NCBI GenBank assembly: GCA_900542385.1
Contig: UQNP01000004.1
Coordinates: 1-33,143, forward strand
Direction: 5' to 3'
Length of the DNA: 33,143 nucleotides
Origin: an uncultured Eubacterium sp.
Lineage (GTDB): Bacteria > Bacillota > Clostridia > Peptostreptococcales > Anaerovoracaceae
Position 1 is the first letter of the stretch. Each line of letters opens with the position of its first letter. The translations under genes and the position numbers were made by a program. This document shows, in pieces, positions 7,173-16,211 of the stretch. Below the pieces are notes generated by a model that had not been told where the DNA came from, made no database searches, and worked only from the letters and a program-made list of their open reading frames with translations.

Positions 7173-8177
7173 TCATTCTTTCCCAACTACCTTATATATC
7201 TCATCCGCATACGGAGGTTCTACTTCTTTAAATTCTCCTCCGTCTTCCAGCATTATCCCTTTTTCTTTCTCTTCTATCTTTCCGATCATACTGCACTCGA
7301 CCCCCGCCGATTTCATAGTCTGCTCCATTAAATCCGCTTTGTCTTTCGGAACAATGATCACCATGGCCCCGCTGGATATCAGTCTCAGAGGGTCTATATC
7401 AAAAAATCTGCACACTTTTTCAGTTTCTTTTTCAATCGGTATCCTGTCTTTCCATACAACAGCGCCTCGCTCCGATATCTGACACATCTCCCAGACGGCT
7501 CCGAGTATCCCGCCTTCTGTAATATCGTGCATACCGTGAGTACCGACCTGTCCCGCAGCAGTCCCTTCCTTTACTACGCTCACCTTATCCAGAAATGATT
7601 TCGCTCTGATAAGTTCATCTTCGCTCAAAACTTCTTTTAATTTCTGCTCATAATCGCACGCTATGATCCCGGTTCCTTCAAGACCTGCGGATTTTGTCAT
7701 CATTATATGATCTCCCGGCTCCATTTCATTGCCGCTTTGAGATCCTCCCTTCAAGGCCTTGCCCACTGCCGTAGAAACTATTACAGGCTGATTGACAGCA
7801 GGCGTTATCTCCGTATGTCCTCCTATGATCTCAACATTCAGCTCGGCCGCAGTCTCAGCAGCCTGTCCCATTATGTATTCCACGTCCTGATCTGTCGTTC
7901 CCTCCGGCAGCATCACTGCAAGCATTATTCCAAGGGGATGTACTCCGTTAGACGCTATGTCATTGCATGTTATATGTATGGCAAGCCGGCCTATATCGTT
8001 TACAGCCGATGTGATAGGATCAGTAGACATCACGCACTCATAATCTCCGAACTCCACTACAGCGCAGTCTTCCCCTATACCCGGCCTGACTCTGACTTCC
8101 TCGCTTCTGTATTTTATCTTGTCAAACACGAGTTTTTTCAATATATCGCTGTCAAGTTTACCTGTTTCAAGTATCAT
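7173..8177 (-). CDS. AIR-synthase/HypE-like protein
   Basis: This 334-residue protein of the PurM/ThiL/SelD/HypE superfamily has the ATP-site segment PGIGEDCAVVEF, MSTDPIT, and IGGHTEIT plus HDITEGGILGAVWE. It lacks the C-terminal PRIC-type cysteine tail of hydrogenase maturation HypE (it ends VVGKE) and lacks the Cys/Sec loop of SelD, so neither name is justified. The start ATG at 8175-8177 follows GAGGGAG at 9 bases; an in-frame TTG at 8195 overlaps the ligA stop and is less likely. It is the last gene of the S2P-pcrA-ligA operon. Such stand-alone paralogues are common in Clostridia; the reaction is unknown. Confidence 0.85.
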   Translation of the reverse strand: MILETGKLDSDILKKLVFDKIKYRSEEVRVRPGIGEDCAVVEFGDYECVMSTDPITSAVNDIGRLAIHITCNDIASNGVHPLGIMLAVMLPEGTTDQDVEYIMGQAAETAAELNVEIIGGHTEITPAVNQPVIVSTAVGKALKGGSQSGNEMEPGDHIMMTKSAGLEGTGIIACDYEQKLKEVLSEDELIRAKSFLDKVSVVKEGTAAGQVGTHGMHDITEGGILGAVWEMCQISERGAVVWKDRIPIEKETEKVCRFFDIDPLRLISSGAMVIIVPKDKADLMEQTMKSAGVECSMIGKIEEKEKGIMLEDGGEFKEVEPPYADEIYKVVGKE

Positions 8178-8191
8178 AGCGCATCTCTCCC

Positions 8192-10144
8192 TCAATTTTT
8201 ATCCAGCAGTCTTAAAAATTCATCTTCACTTATCACCGGTATCCCCAGCTCCGCAGCTTTTTTGTTTTTAGATGAAGATGAATCCGCATCGTTATTTATA
8301 AGATAATCGGTCTTTTTGCTGACCGCCGAACTGACTTTGCCGCCTTCCTCTGCGATGAGCTCTTTAAGCTTTTCTCTATTCTCAAAGTGCTTTAATGTTC
8401 CCGTCACTACAAATCCAAGTCCTTCAAGTCTGCCGCCGCTTTTTGACAAATACGATTCATCCAGCGTAATTTCCTTTAAAAGTTCATCTATCTCCTGCTT
8501 ATTCTTATCATCCGAAAAAAAAGCCGTATACTCTTCTGCCATGATCTCTCCGATACCGTCTACAGACAGGAGTTCATCTGTATTCAGATTGCTTATCCTG
8601 TCCCATTTGTTCTCACAAAATTCCGATATCATCCTGGCATTCGCCGCTCCTATGTTAGGTATCCCGAGAGCCAAAAGCAGTCTTGCCGGCGTCGTTTTTG
8701 ACGCTTTTTTCACGGCGTTCGCAAGACGTTCGTAAGACTTTTCACCAAAACCCTCCATCGCGATTATACGATCCTTATATCGGCTCAGTCTGAAAACATC
8801 CGCAAAGCTTTTTATCATCGCCTCGTCTATGAATTTTTCCAGCGTTGCTTCGGAAAGCCCTTCTATATTCATAGCATTCCTGCTTACAAAGTGACTGAAA
8901 GCCTTTATCTTCTTTGCCGGGCAGTCAGGATTCGGACAATGCAGAGTTTCAACACCATTATCTTTTTCTATATATGTTTTGCTGCCGCACACAGGACAAT
9001 TCCGCGGAGGCTCAGCAGGTCCGCTCTCAGTGAGATTCTCCGCTATCTGAGGTATTATCATGTTTGCCTTATATACTTTTATTTCATCTCCTATGCCAAG
9101 CTTCAGCTCTCTGACTATACTGAGATTGTGCACCGAAGCACGGCTCACAGTAGTACCCTCAAGCTGTACCGGCTCGAATATGGCGATGGGATTTATCAAT
9201 CCTGTTCTCGAAACATTCCACAGTATCTCCCTCAGACGAGTGGTCTTCATTTCATCCTTCCATTTGAATGCTATAGAATCCCTCGGAAACTTAGCCGTGC
9301 TGCCCAATGATTCGCCGTACGCTATATCGTCATATATCAGCACCAGTCCGTCGGAAGGCACCGGCAGATTCTCTATATTTTTTTCAAAACGAGCAACATC
9401 CTCTTCTATTTTCCCTGCATCCGTCAGCACGTATTCCACTGTTTCAAATCCCTGAGACTTCATGAACTCCATCTGTTCGCGTCTCGTAGTGAAACTTCCG
9501 CCTCCGGCAAGATGAAACCCGTAGAATTTTACATGTCTTTTCGCCGTTATTTCATTGTTGAGCTGCCTTACAGTACCGCTGCAAAGATTCCTCGGATTTT
9601 TATACTTGGCGTCAGCATCTCCTATAGTCCTGTTTATATCTTCAAAATCTTTATAGCTTATCACCGCTTCCCCTCTGATGACCACCTCGCCCTTTTCCGG
9701 TATCACAAGGGGAATATTGTCGAATACCTTTGCATTATTGGTGATGACTTCACCTACTGTGCCGTCTCCTCTGGTAACAGCTTTTTCAAGTTTTCCGCTA
9801 CTATACGTCAATACGATGGTGAGTCCGTCAAGCTTCCATGACAAAAGTCCCTGTTTATCTCCGAGCCACTCTTTGAGAGCCTGTGTATCTTTAGTCTTAT
9901 CGAGAGAAAGCATAGGCTGAGGATGTCTTTCCTTGGGAAGAGTATCTACTGCCGCATATCCCACCTTTGCCGTGGGACTTGACGCCAGCACTATACCGGT
10001 TTCTTTCTCAAGCGCTTCAAGTTCATCGTATATCCTGTCATATTCCTGGTTTGACATTATCTCCCGGTCATCCTGATAGTATGCCTTCGAAGCTTCATTG
10101 AGCAGAGCTGCTTTTTCTTCCATCAAACGTCTCTTGTCATCCAT
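8192..10144 (-). CDS. ligA: NAD-dependent DNA ligase LigA
   Basis: This 650-residue protein seals nicks in DNA using NAD+. Order of domains: N-terminal Ia domain (YYQDDREIMSNQEYDRIYDEL), adenylation domain with K104 in SWKLDG, OB fold, a four-Cys zinc finger (CPVC... CPNPDCPAK), helix-hairpin-helix region (LLALGIPNIG, VDGIGEIMAEEY), and a C-terminal BRCT domain (LEGLGFVVTGTL). Length is near the family norm of about 670. An in-frame ATG at 10162 abuts the pcrA stop without a clear ribosome binding site; the ATG at 10144 has AAGGA 8 bases upstream and is preferred. The neighbour pcrA is a usual operon partner. Confidence 0.95.
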   Translation of the reverse strand: MDDKRRLMEEKAALLNEASKAYYQDDREIMSNQEYDRIYDELEALEKETGIVLASSPTAKVGYAAVDTLPKERHPQPMLSLDKTKDTQALKEWLGDKQGLLSWKLDGLTIVLTYSSGKLEKAVTRGDGTVGEVITNNAKVFDNIPLVIPEKGEVVIRGEAVISYKDFEDINRTIGDADAKYKNPRNLCSGTVRQLNNEITAKRHVKFYGFHLAGGGSFTTRREQMEFMKSQGFETVEYVLTDAGKIEEDVARFEKNIENLPVPSDGLVLIYDDIAYGESLGSTAKFPRDSIAFKWKDEMKTTRLREILWNVSRTGLINPIAIFEPVQLEGTTVSRASVHNLSIVRELKLGIGDEIKVYKANMIIPQIAENLTESGPAEPPRNCPVCGSKTYIEKDNGVETLHCPNPDCPAKKIKAFSHFVSRNAMNIEGLSEATLEKFIDEAMIKSFADVFRLSRYKDRIIAMEGFGEKSYERLANAVKKASKTTPARLLLALGIPNIGAANARMISEFCENKWDRISNLNTDELLSVDGIGEIMAEEYTAFFSDDKNKQEIDELLKEITLDESYLSKSGGRLEGLGFVVTGTLKHFENREKLKELIAEEGGKVSSAVSKKTDYLINNDADSSSSKNKKAAELGIPVISEDEFLRLLDKN

Positions 10145-10162
10145 ATCCGTCTTCCTTTTCAT

Positions 10163-12367
10163 CTACGCTTGTATTTTTTTGATAGGCGCAAAGCCTACTG
10201 CAAGTTTTTTCACTCCCGAATCAAATTCGACCGAAGCTATTTTGCCGTCACATTCCAGCACCAACCCTTCTCCGAACTTCGGATGGGATACTCTGTCACC
10301 TTCATTTATATCCTGTGTCATCATATCGGCTGTTTTTTTCGTCTGCTGTCTGGCATACTTCAGCTGATCAAAAGGTCTGAAAGGCTCAGGCGATCTTACT
10401 CCGTCCGTAAAGGCTGCATTGCTGGTTTTTTTCTTCTCAAATACAGCATCCCCTGTTATCAGTTTTTTATCCAGCTCTCTTAAAAACTGTGATTCCCTCG
10501 TATAATCCGTTTTACCGTATAGAGTCCTCTGTTCCGCACTTGTAAGCCATAGACGCTCCTTAGCTCTCGTTATTCCCACGTAACACAGTCTGCGTTCCTC
10601 CTCAAGTCCGTCTTCTCTGTCAAGGGCACGCCATCCCGGGAACAATCCGTCTTCCATCCCCGGCATGAAAACAAAGGGAAATTCAAGTCCCTTTGCACTG
10701 TGCATAGTCATGAGCACTACCGCGTTCTCATCGGAATCATGATTATCCACTTCCGCCAGCAGCGCTATTCTTTCCATGAATTCCGCCAGTGTTATATCCG
10801 GATCATCCTTTTCATAATCGTATATTACCGATTTGAACTCCATAAGATTTTCTATACGGCTTTCCGCTTCCAGCGTGTTTTGATCTTCAAGCGCTTTCAG
10901 ATATCCTGACTTCACAAGAAGTCCGTCATAAAGATCGGAAACTCTCAAGTTGCTCTGCTCTTCCGAAAACTGTCTGATCATCTCCGCAAATTCTCTTATA
11001 TTGGAGGACACTTTTCCCGAAAACGAGCCGGTAACTTCATCATCCAGAAGCGTCTGAAACAGGCTTTCTCCTCTTACATTAGACAACGCTCTCAGCTTTT
11101 CGATGGTTTTGCCTCCGATCCCTCTTTTAGGCTCATTTATCACTCTCATAAGCGCCAGATCATCTGCATTGTTCTGCACGAGACGCATATAGCACATCAT
11201 ATCCTTTATTTCTTTTCTGTCGTAATATCTCAGTCCTCCAAGGACTCTGTACGGTATATCGCGTCTGGACAGCGCTTCTTCAAAAGTTCTCGACTGGGAA
11301 TTGGTTCTGTAAAGTATGGCAAAATCGCTGTATTTCCTGTCATTCGTCTTCAGTCTGTTTATCTCTCCCGCCACAAAATACGCTTCATCCCGTTCGTCGC
11401 TTCCCCGGTAGTAGGTTATTTTTTCTCCCGAGCCTCGCTGTGTCCACAGTTTCTTCTTCTTCCTGCTCCTGTTGTTTTCTATGACGGAATGCGCCGCTTC
11501 AAGTATGGTTGAAGTAGATCGGTAATTCTGTTCAAGCTTCACGACTTTTACGTCATCGAAATCCTTTTCAAACTCCAATATATTGCGTATATCGGCGCCT
11601 CTCCACTGATATATACACTGATCGTCATCACCTACTACACATATGTTGTTATGCGCCTCTGCCAGCATCTTGACAAACATATACTGAAGCTGGTTTGTAT
11701 CCTGATATTCATCTACCATTATGTATCTGAATCTGTTCTGATACTTTAAAAGCACTGTTTCATCCCGTTCGAACAGCTTTACAGCATTGAGCAGCAGATC
11801 GTCAAAATCCATCGCATTGTTTTTCTTTAAAGTTCTTTCGTATCTTTCGTATACTTTACATACGGTCTCGTTTTTGATATCGTCCCCGTTTATCTTCCTG
11901 TAATCTTCAGGAGACACTCTCTGTTCCTTGCACTTGCCGATTATTGAAAGAAAATACGACGGGGTGAATTTCTTAGTATCTATATTCATTTCCTTTGAAA
12001 TGTTTTTTATCAGAGTCTTCTGGTCCGTCGGATCATAGACCGCAAAATCTCTGCCGTATCCAAGCACATCCGCATGCATCCTAAGTATTCTGAGACACGC
12101 CGAATGAAAGGTCAGTATCCACATATCCGAACACGACCCTATGAGGCTCTCCACCCTGTCCCTCATTTCTTTAGCGGCTTTGTTTGTAAAAGTCACAGCC
12201 AGTATATTGTATGGATTCACATTTTTTTCAGCTATCATATAAGCTATCCTGTGAGTCATGGTGCTGGTTTTCCCGCTTCCGGCGCCCGCCAAAATAAGGA
12301 GCGGCCCTTCAGTATATGCAGCCGCTTCTTTCTGTTCTTTGTTTAGTTTTTCAAGATAATCAGTCAT
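10163..12367 (-). CDS. pcrA: ATP-dependent DNA helicase PcrA/UvrD
   Basis: This 734-residue superfamily 1A helicase unwinds DNA 3' to 5' in repair and plasmid replication. Motifs run in order: EQKEAAAYTEGP (Q motif), GAGSGKTSTM (Walker A), AVTFTNKAAKEM (Ia), VDEYQDTNQ (II), DDDQCIYQWRGA (III), LEQNYRST (IV), MTMHSAKGLEF (V) and CYVGITRAKERL (VI). The C-terminal tail ends in a Tudor-like segment (GDRVSHPKFGEG). The start at 12365-12367 is set by AGGAG 6 bases upstream; upstream in-frame ATGs would run into the protease gene. It lies 14 bp after the protease gene and its stop abuts ligA. Confidence 0.96.
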   Translation of the reverse strand: MTDYLEKLNKEQKEAAAYTEGPLLILAGAGSGKTSTMTHRIAYMIAEKNVNPYNILAVTFTNKAAKEMRDRVESLIGSCSDMWILTFHSACLRILRMHADVLGYGRDFAVYDPTDQKTLIKNISKEMNIDTKKFTPSYFLSIIGKCKEQRVSPEDYRKINGDDIKNETVCKVYERYERTLKKNNAMDFDDLLLNAVKLFERDETVLLKYQNRFRYIMVDEYQDTNQLQYMFVKMLAEAHNNICVVGDDDQCIYQWRGADIRNILEFEKDFDDVKVVKLEQNYRSTSTILEAAHSVIENNRSRKKKKLWTQRGSGEKITYYRGSDERDEAYFVAGEINRLKTNDRKYSDFAILYRTNSQSRTFEEALSRRDIPYRVLGGLRYYDRKEIKDMMCYMRLVQNNADDLALMRVINEPKRGIGGKTIEKLRALSNVRGESLFQTLLDDEVTGSFSGKVSSNIREFAEMIRQFSEEQSNLRVSDLYDGLLVKSGYLKALEDQNTLEAESRIENLMEFKSVIYDYEKDDPDITLAEFMERIALLAEVDNHDSDENAVVLMTMHSAKGLEFPFVFMPGMEDGLFPGWRALDREDGLEEERRLCYVGITRAKERLWLTSAEQRTLYGKTDYTRESQFLRELDKKLITGDAVFEKKKTSNAAFTDGVRSPEPFRPFDQLKYARQQTKKTADMMTQDINEGDRVSHPKFGEGLVLECDGKIASVEFDSGVKKLAVGFAPIKKIQA

Positions 12368-12381
12368 AATCTTCTCCTGCG

Positions 12382-13101
12382 CTAAAATATTATCCATGTG
12401 CTCAACAGATTGTAAAGGAAGTTGAGACATGGCGAAAGTATCATTCCCGTTATATTGAACACTATAAGTCCTACGAGTATCCAGTTTCCATAACGATAAA
12501 GAGTCCAGTAAAAATCAGTATGCTTGATGTTGAATATTTCGGATATTATGGAAAATCCGTCGAGAGGCGGACAAGGTATCAGATTGAATATCATAAGAGC
12601 AAGATTTATTATTATCACATCTATGACTACCATCCACAGCACATATCCGAAGCTTCCCGACAGGAATTCATATCCCAAAACAACTATCAGCATTCGTGCA
12701 ATCAGAGCAAATACCACAGCTATCACAAGGTTCATCGCAACTCCCGCCACTGATACCAGAAGTTCATCCCGTCTTCGCTTTTTAAAATTAGCCGGATTTA
12801 TCTGCACCGGAACGCCCCATCCAAAGCCGACGAATATCAACGCCGCAAATCCCAGAGGATCTATGTGCGCCATAGGATTTGCCGTAACGCGTCCCTGCAT
12901 CTTAGGGGTAGGATCTCCCAGCTTATACGCCACCTTTGCGTGAGCATATTCATGCATTGAAAGTCCCAGCACTATTCCCGGCAAAAGCAATAACTTATCC
13001 ATAAGCCAGCCCATAGGATCGCTGAACGCGCCCGTTCTTATCGAAGTAAACGCCAGCAAGGCGATAAGTATCCACATTGAAATATCTAAATTACGTCTCA
13101 A
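12382..13101 (-). CDS. Site-2 protease family membrane metalloprotease (M50)
   Basis: This 239-residue integral membrane protein has the zinc motif HEYAH (H50, E51, H54) in a transmembrane segment and the third ligand D181 in PCPPLDG, so the active site is complete. Around five to six hydrophobic helices are visible. It belongs to the short stand-alone M50 group without a PDZ domain, often found upstream of DNA or tRNA genes in Firmicutes; the substrate is unknown. The start appears to be TTG at 13099-13101, 8 bases after GGAGG; the first ATG is nine codons in and has no such site. It is the first gene of the operon. Confidence 0.88.
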   Translation of the reverse strand: MRRNLDISMWILIALLAFTSIRTGAFSDPMGWLMDKLLLLPGIVLGLSMHEYAHAKVAYKLGDPTPKMQGRVTANPMAHIDPLGFAALIFVGFGWGVPVQINPANFKKRRRDELLVSVAGVAMNLVIAVVFALIARMLIVVLGYEFLSGSFGYVLWMVVIDVIIINLALMIFNLIPCPPLDGFSIISEIFNIKHTDFYWTLYRYGNWILVGLIVFNITGMILSPCLNFLYNLLSTWIIF

Positions 13102-13153
13102 AATCCTTTCCTCCTTAAATCAAATATGGTATTTATACGCATATCGTTTTTTT

Positions 13154-13162
13154 AGTATACCA
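13154..13162 (-). promoter_or_regulatory. Extended -10 promoter for the protease-pcrA-ligA operon
   Basis: The minus strand reads TGGTATACT, a TGn extended -10 with TATACT one mismatch from TATAAT. No good -35 is seen at 17 bp, which extended -10 promoters tolerate. It leaves a leader of about 45 nt before the TTG start and lies just downstream of the transporter operon terminator. Confidence 0.5.
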
Positions 13163-13177
13163 TTTCCCGCTGTAAAA

Positions 13178-13227
13178 ATAAATAAGCAAAATCAGCAGAC
13201 GTGAGTATATGTATTTCACATCTGCTG
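13178..13227 (-). terminator. Rho-independent terminator of the Trp transporter operon
   Basis: On the minus strand CAGCAGATGTGA pairs with TCACGTCTGCTG (12 bp, one G-U) around an 11-nt loop, followed by ATTTTGCTTATTTATTTTT. It starts 35 bp after the stop of the ATP-binding gene. Confidence 0.8.
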
Positions 13228-13261
13228 ATCTAATCTCTGCATCAGTATCGTGCTGCGCGCA

Positions 13262-14035
13262 CTACAAAAGCATCCTGTCGTTATCTATTTCAAATTTTTC
13301 AACGAGTTTTTCCACAGTCATTTCATCGCGTTCTTTACCTGTTATATCCATGACTATGCGTCCCGACTCCATAAGTATCGTCCTGTTGCCATGCTCCAGA
13401 GCAGCTTTCATATTATGGGTGATCATCATCGTGCACATATTTTCGTCATCTGCGAAATAATCCGTAAGCTCAAGGACTTTCTGAGCAGCCGAAGGATCGA
13501 GGGCAGCCGTATGCTCATCTAAAAGCAGCAGCTTCGGTTTTGCTATGACCGCCATGAACAGCGTAAGCGCCTGTCTCTGACCTCCGGAAAGAAGCCGTAC
13601 CTTTTCTTTCATTCTGTCTTCAAGTCCCATTTTGAGCAGACTGAGTTTTTCCCGGAAAAGATCTCTGTCCGCTCTGCTTATGCCCGGCTGCAGTCCCCTC
13701 TTTCGCATCTTGTTGTATGCAATGGAAAGGTTCTCTTCTATGGTCATGTCAAATGCCGTGCCTTTCATCGGATCCTGAAATACACGTCCTATATACTTCG
13801 CCCTCCTGTGCTCTGCAAGCTTCGTTACATCGTTGCCGTCAAGAATAACTTTGCCGCTGTCAACGGGGAAAACACCTGCGATAGAATTCATCAGAGTGGA
13901 TTTGCCTGCGCCATTGCTTCCTATTATAGTTATGAAATCTCCCGCTTTTCCGTGAAAATCCACTTCGTCGAGAGCTTTCATCTCATTTATCGTTCCCTTA
14001 CCAAAGGTTTTAGTGAGTTTTTCTATTTTTATCAT
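13262..14035 (-). CDS. trpZ: ABC transporter ATP-binding protein (TrpZ-type)
   Basis: This 257-residue nucleotide-binding subunit has Walker A GSNGAGKST (about 38-46), signature LSGGQRQAL, Walker B LLLLDEHTAALDP and the switch His in MMITHNM. Its start overlaps the permease stop by 4 bases (ATGA), so translation is coupled. With the permease and the lipoprotein it forms a branched-chain-type importer. The Trp-specific T-box upstream of the operon indicates that the cargo is tryptophan or a precursor. Confidence 0.9.
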   Translation of the reverse strand: MIKIEKLTKTFGKGTINEMKALDEVDFHGKAGDFITIIGSNGAGKSTLMNSIAGVFPVDSGKVILDGNDVTKLAEHRRAKYIGRVFQDPMKGTAFDMTIEENLSIAYNKMRKRGLQPGISRADRDLFREKLSLLKMGLEDRMKEKVRLLSGGQRQALTLFMAVIAKPKLLLLDEHTAALDPSAAQKVLELTDYFADDENMCTMMITHNMKAALEHGNRTILMESGRIVMDITGKERDEMTVEKLVEKFEIDNDRMLL

Positions 14036-14970
14036 TTTCCTCCATCCCCCTTCGCGGTCTTTTTTCTAAATGATCTGAAGGAGAAACTTTCTCCCATCAT
14101 TCCCATAGCAAGAGCTATCGTAACGATGACCGCCGAAACCAGCTTGAGGTCTGTAGGCGGCATACCGAGATAAAGAGCCACACCTATTACCATCCTGTAT
14201 ACTATAGCTCCCAGAGCCACTGCTACAAGTCTCCTCATGAGGCTCTTCGTTCCAAAGAGCACCTCACCTATGATAACAGAGGCAAGTCCTATGACTACCA
14301 TTCCTGTTCCCATGCCTACATCCGAATATCCCTGATACTGTGCAAGAAGCCCTCCGGCAAGTCCTACAAGTCCATTGGATACCGAAAGACCGAGCAGCTT
14401 CATGTTGTCGCTGCTTATGCCTGCGGCTCTTACCATTTCCTCGTTGTCTCCTGTTGCCCTCAGCGCAAACCCCTTACGGGTCTTGAGAAAGCCGTACATG
14501 AGCAATATTATTATTACTGCTATTATGATGCCCAGGATTATTGAGCTCCACTGGAAACCGCCGAGTTTTTCCTCTGCCATATCATAGATAGTAGGCGTTG
14601 ACGTCAGGTTTACATTTGCTTTTCCCTGTATACGCAGATTTATTGAATATATACCCAGCATCACAAGTATACCTGCCAAAAGCGGCTGTATTTTCAATTT
14701 TGTATTGAGCAGAGCAGTTATCGCTCCTGCACCCATGCCGAAAACAAATGCCAGTAAAAGTCCTGCAACACACACCAGCCCCTGAACTGCCGGAGACATT
14801 TCCGCCGCTGCCGTGCACATGACCGCAGAAATCGCAGCACCTGTAACTATGCTGCCGTCAACTGTCAAATCAGGAGTATTGAGAGTCCTGAATGATAAAA
14901 ATACGCCCAGGGCCAATATTGAATATATCAGCCCCAGTTCTAACGCTTCAAGTAAAGTAACTATTAACAT
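14032..14970 (-). CDS. trpY: ABC transporter permease (TrpY-type)
   Basis: This 312-residue permease of the LivH/BPD_transp_2 type has about eight to nine hydrophobic helices. It carries conserved GAGAITALLNTKLKIQP and RATGDNEEMVRAAGIS loops characteristic of the family paired with PF04392-type binding proteins. The ATG at 14968-14970 follows AAAGGAAG. It lies 22 bp after trpX and overlaps trpZ. Confidence 0.9.
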   Translation of the reverse strand: MLIVTLLEALELGLIYSILALGVFLSFRTLNTPDLTVDGSIVTGAAISAVMCTAAAEMSPAVQGLVCVAGLLLAFVFGMGAGAITALLNTKLKIQPLLAGILVMLGIYSINLRIQGKANVNLTSTPTIYDMAEEKLGGFQWSSIILGIIIAVIIILLMYGFLKTRKGFALRATGDNEEMVRAAGISSDNMKLLGLSVSNGLVGLAGGLLAQYQGYSDVGMGTGMVVIGLASVIIGEVLFGTKSLMRRLVAVALGAIVYRMVIGVALYLGMPPTDLKLVSAVIVTIALAMGMMGESFSFRSFRKKTAKGDGGK

Positions 14971-14992
14971 ACTGCAAATCTTCCTTTAAAAC

Positions 14993-15991
14993 TTATAAAT
15001 CTTCTTTAGCAAGATCAGTTGCTCTGTCGAGTACTGACTGAGGTATCTCTATTCCTAAGCTGTCCGCTGTTTCGCTGTTGATGTATACTCCCAGATCTTC
15101 CATAGTCTTTACAGGCATTGAAGCAGGATCTCCGCCGTTTATTATCTCTATAGCCATGTTTGCCGTTTCCTGGCCGAGTTCTTCATAATTTATACCGCAT
15201 GTAGCCAATGCGCCGTCCTTTACCATTGAATCAGCTGCAACATAAAACGGTATCTTGTTTTCTATGAACACATCGTTGGCAGTTGCTATGGAAGAAGCTA
15301 CCGTATTGTCTATAGGTGAGAAAACTATATCACATTTTTTCGCAAGATTCTGTGCTGCCGGCTGGATCTCATTAGCGCTGGTTATTGCAGCTTCTTCAAC
15401 TTTAAGCCCGTTTGCTTCGGCGTATTCTTTAAGATCCTCAACTACGGATACTGAATTTGTTTCGCTCGAATTGTAAAGCGCTCCGATAGTTTTGTATCCA
15501 GGTGTGATTTCATCAGCCAGCGACATTATCTGATCGACTGAAATGGCATCTGAAGTTCCTGTAACATTTCCGCCCGGATTTTCAAGATCTGCTACTACTT
15601 CCGATGCGACCGGATCGGTCACTGCCGAAAATACGATAGGTATTTCATCCGTCTCGCCCATCGCTACCTGCGCCGCCGGTGTAGTAATAGCGATTATCAC
15701 ATCAACGTCATCTGCAACGAACCCCTGGCATATAGTTTTCAGGTTTGACTGTTCATTCTGTGCATTCTGATAGTCTATCTCGATATTCTCTCCGTCTACA
15801 TAACCCTCTTCTTCAAGCTGATCGATTATAGACTCTCTTATCTGGTCAAGCGACGTATGTTCAACGAGCTGAACAAGTCCGATCTTGATTACATCGTCTC
15901 CGCCGCTGCTGCTTCCCCCGCCGCATCCCGTAAACAGTACGGTCATCGCCATAAGCACAGCCATCAAAACGCCTAAAGTTTTTTTCTTCAT
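14993..15991 (-). CDS. trpX: ABC transporter substrate-binding lipoprotein (TrpX-type)
   Basis: This 332-residue protein begins with a lipoprotein signal peptide (MKKKTLGVLMAVLMAMTVLF then lipobox FTGC, lipid-bearing C23) and a Gly/Ser linker. The mature part has the two-lobed ABC_sub_bind architecture (IKIGLVQLVEHTSLD, PIVFSAVTDPVASEVV, GNVTGTSDAIS). The ATG follows AGAGAGG at 6 bases. It is the first gene behind the Trp T-box, about 185 nt after the riboswitch terminator. The role in tryptophan uptake is inferred from family and riboswitch, not from visible binding residues. Confidence 0.88.
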   Translation of the reverse strand: MKKKTLGVLMAVLMAMTVLFTGCGGGSSSGGDDVIKIGLVQLVEHTSLDQIRESIIDQLEEEGYVDGENIEIDYQNAQNEQSNLKTICQGFVADDVDVIIAITTPAAQVAMGETDEIPIVFSAVTDPVASEVVADLENPGGNVTGTSDAISVDQIMSLADEITPGYKTIGALYNSSETNSVSVVEDLKEYAEANGLKVEEAAITSANEIQPAAQNLAKKCDIVFSPIDNTVASSIATANDVFIENKIPFYVAADSMVKDGALATCGINYEELGQETANMAIEIINGGDPASMPVKTMEDLGVYINSETADSLGIEIPQSVLDRATDLAKEDL

Positions 15992-16055
15992 TTTCTTCCT
16001 CTCTTTCTTTGCATCCTGTGGATATTCTGATATTCAGGAGTCCCTGCAAAGAGCA

Positions 16056-16175
16056 CCTGCTACGCGCCAAATCGAAGATTTGGGCAGGACATTTTCCACA
16101 GTAGACCGCCACGCGCTGAAGCGCTGCGGTCTTTGCGTTTGTCCTGCGCGCCAAATCAAAGATTTGGGCAGGACA
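16056..16175. repeat. Composite palindromic element: two 36-bp stem-loops flanking a third hairpin
   Basis: Two nearly identical units, 16056-16091 and 16140-16175, share CCAAATC-(G/A)AA-GATTTGG flanked by CCTGC/GCAGG; the second extends to TGTCCTGC/GCAGGACA with a 3-nt bulge. Between them GACCGC/GCGGTC arms (16104-16131) form another stem. The whole block is GC-richer than its surroundings and lies in the transcribed leader between the T-box terminator and trpX. This looks like a REP/MITE-type miniature repeat. No other copy was noticed in the window. Confidence 0.7.
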
Positions 16176-16176
16176 T

Positions 16177-16211
16177 AAAAAAACGCTTATCCTTACTCAA
16201 GGACAAGCGTT
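16177..16211 (-). terminator. T-box regulated intrinsic terminator
   Basis: On the minus strand AACGCTTGTCCTT pairs with AAGGATAAGCGTT (one G-U) and is followed by TTTTTTTAT. It directly follows the T-box sequence, as expected for an antiterminator/terminator switch controlled by uncharged tRNA. Confidence 0.88.

Noticed and set aside
7173..8177. AIR-synthase protein as SelD or HypE
   Set aside because: It lacks the SelD Cys/Sec loop and the C-terminal PRIC-type Cys of HypE.
9060..9455. Long plus-strand frames opposite ligA, cooS and others
   Set aside because: They mirror codon bias of the minus-strand genes, have no ribosome binding sites and no recognisable protein features.
12368..12430. 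Upstream starts extending pcrA into the protease gene
   Set aside because: AGGAG is 6 bases before the ATG at 12367, and the extension is not like the helicase family.
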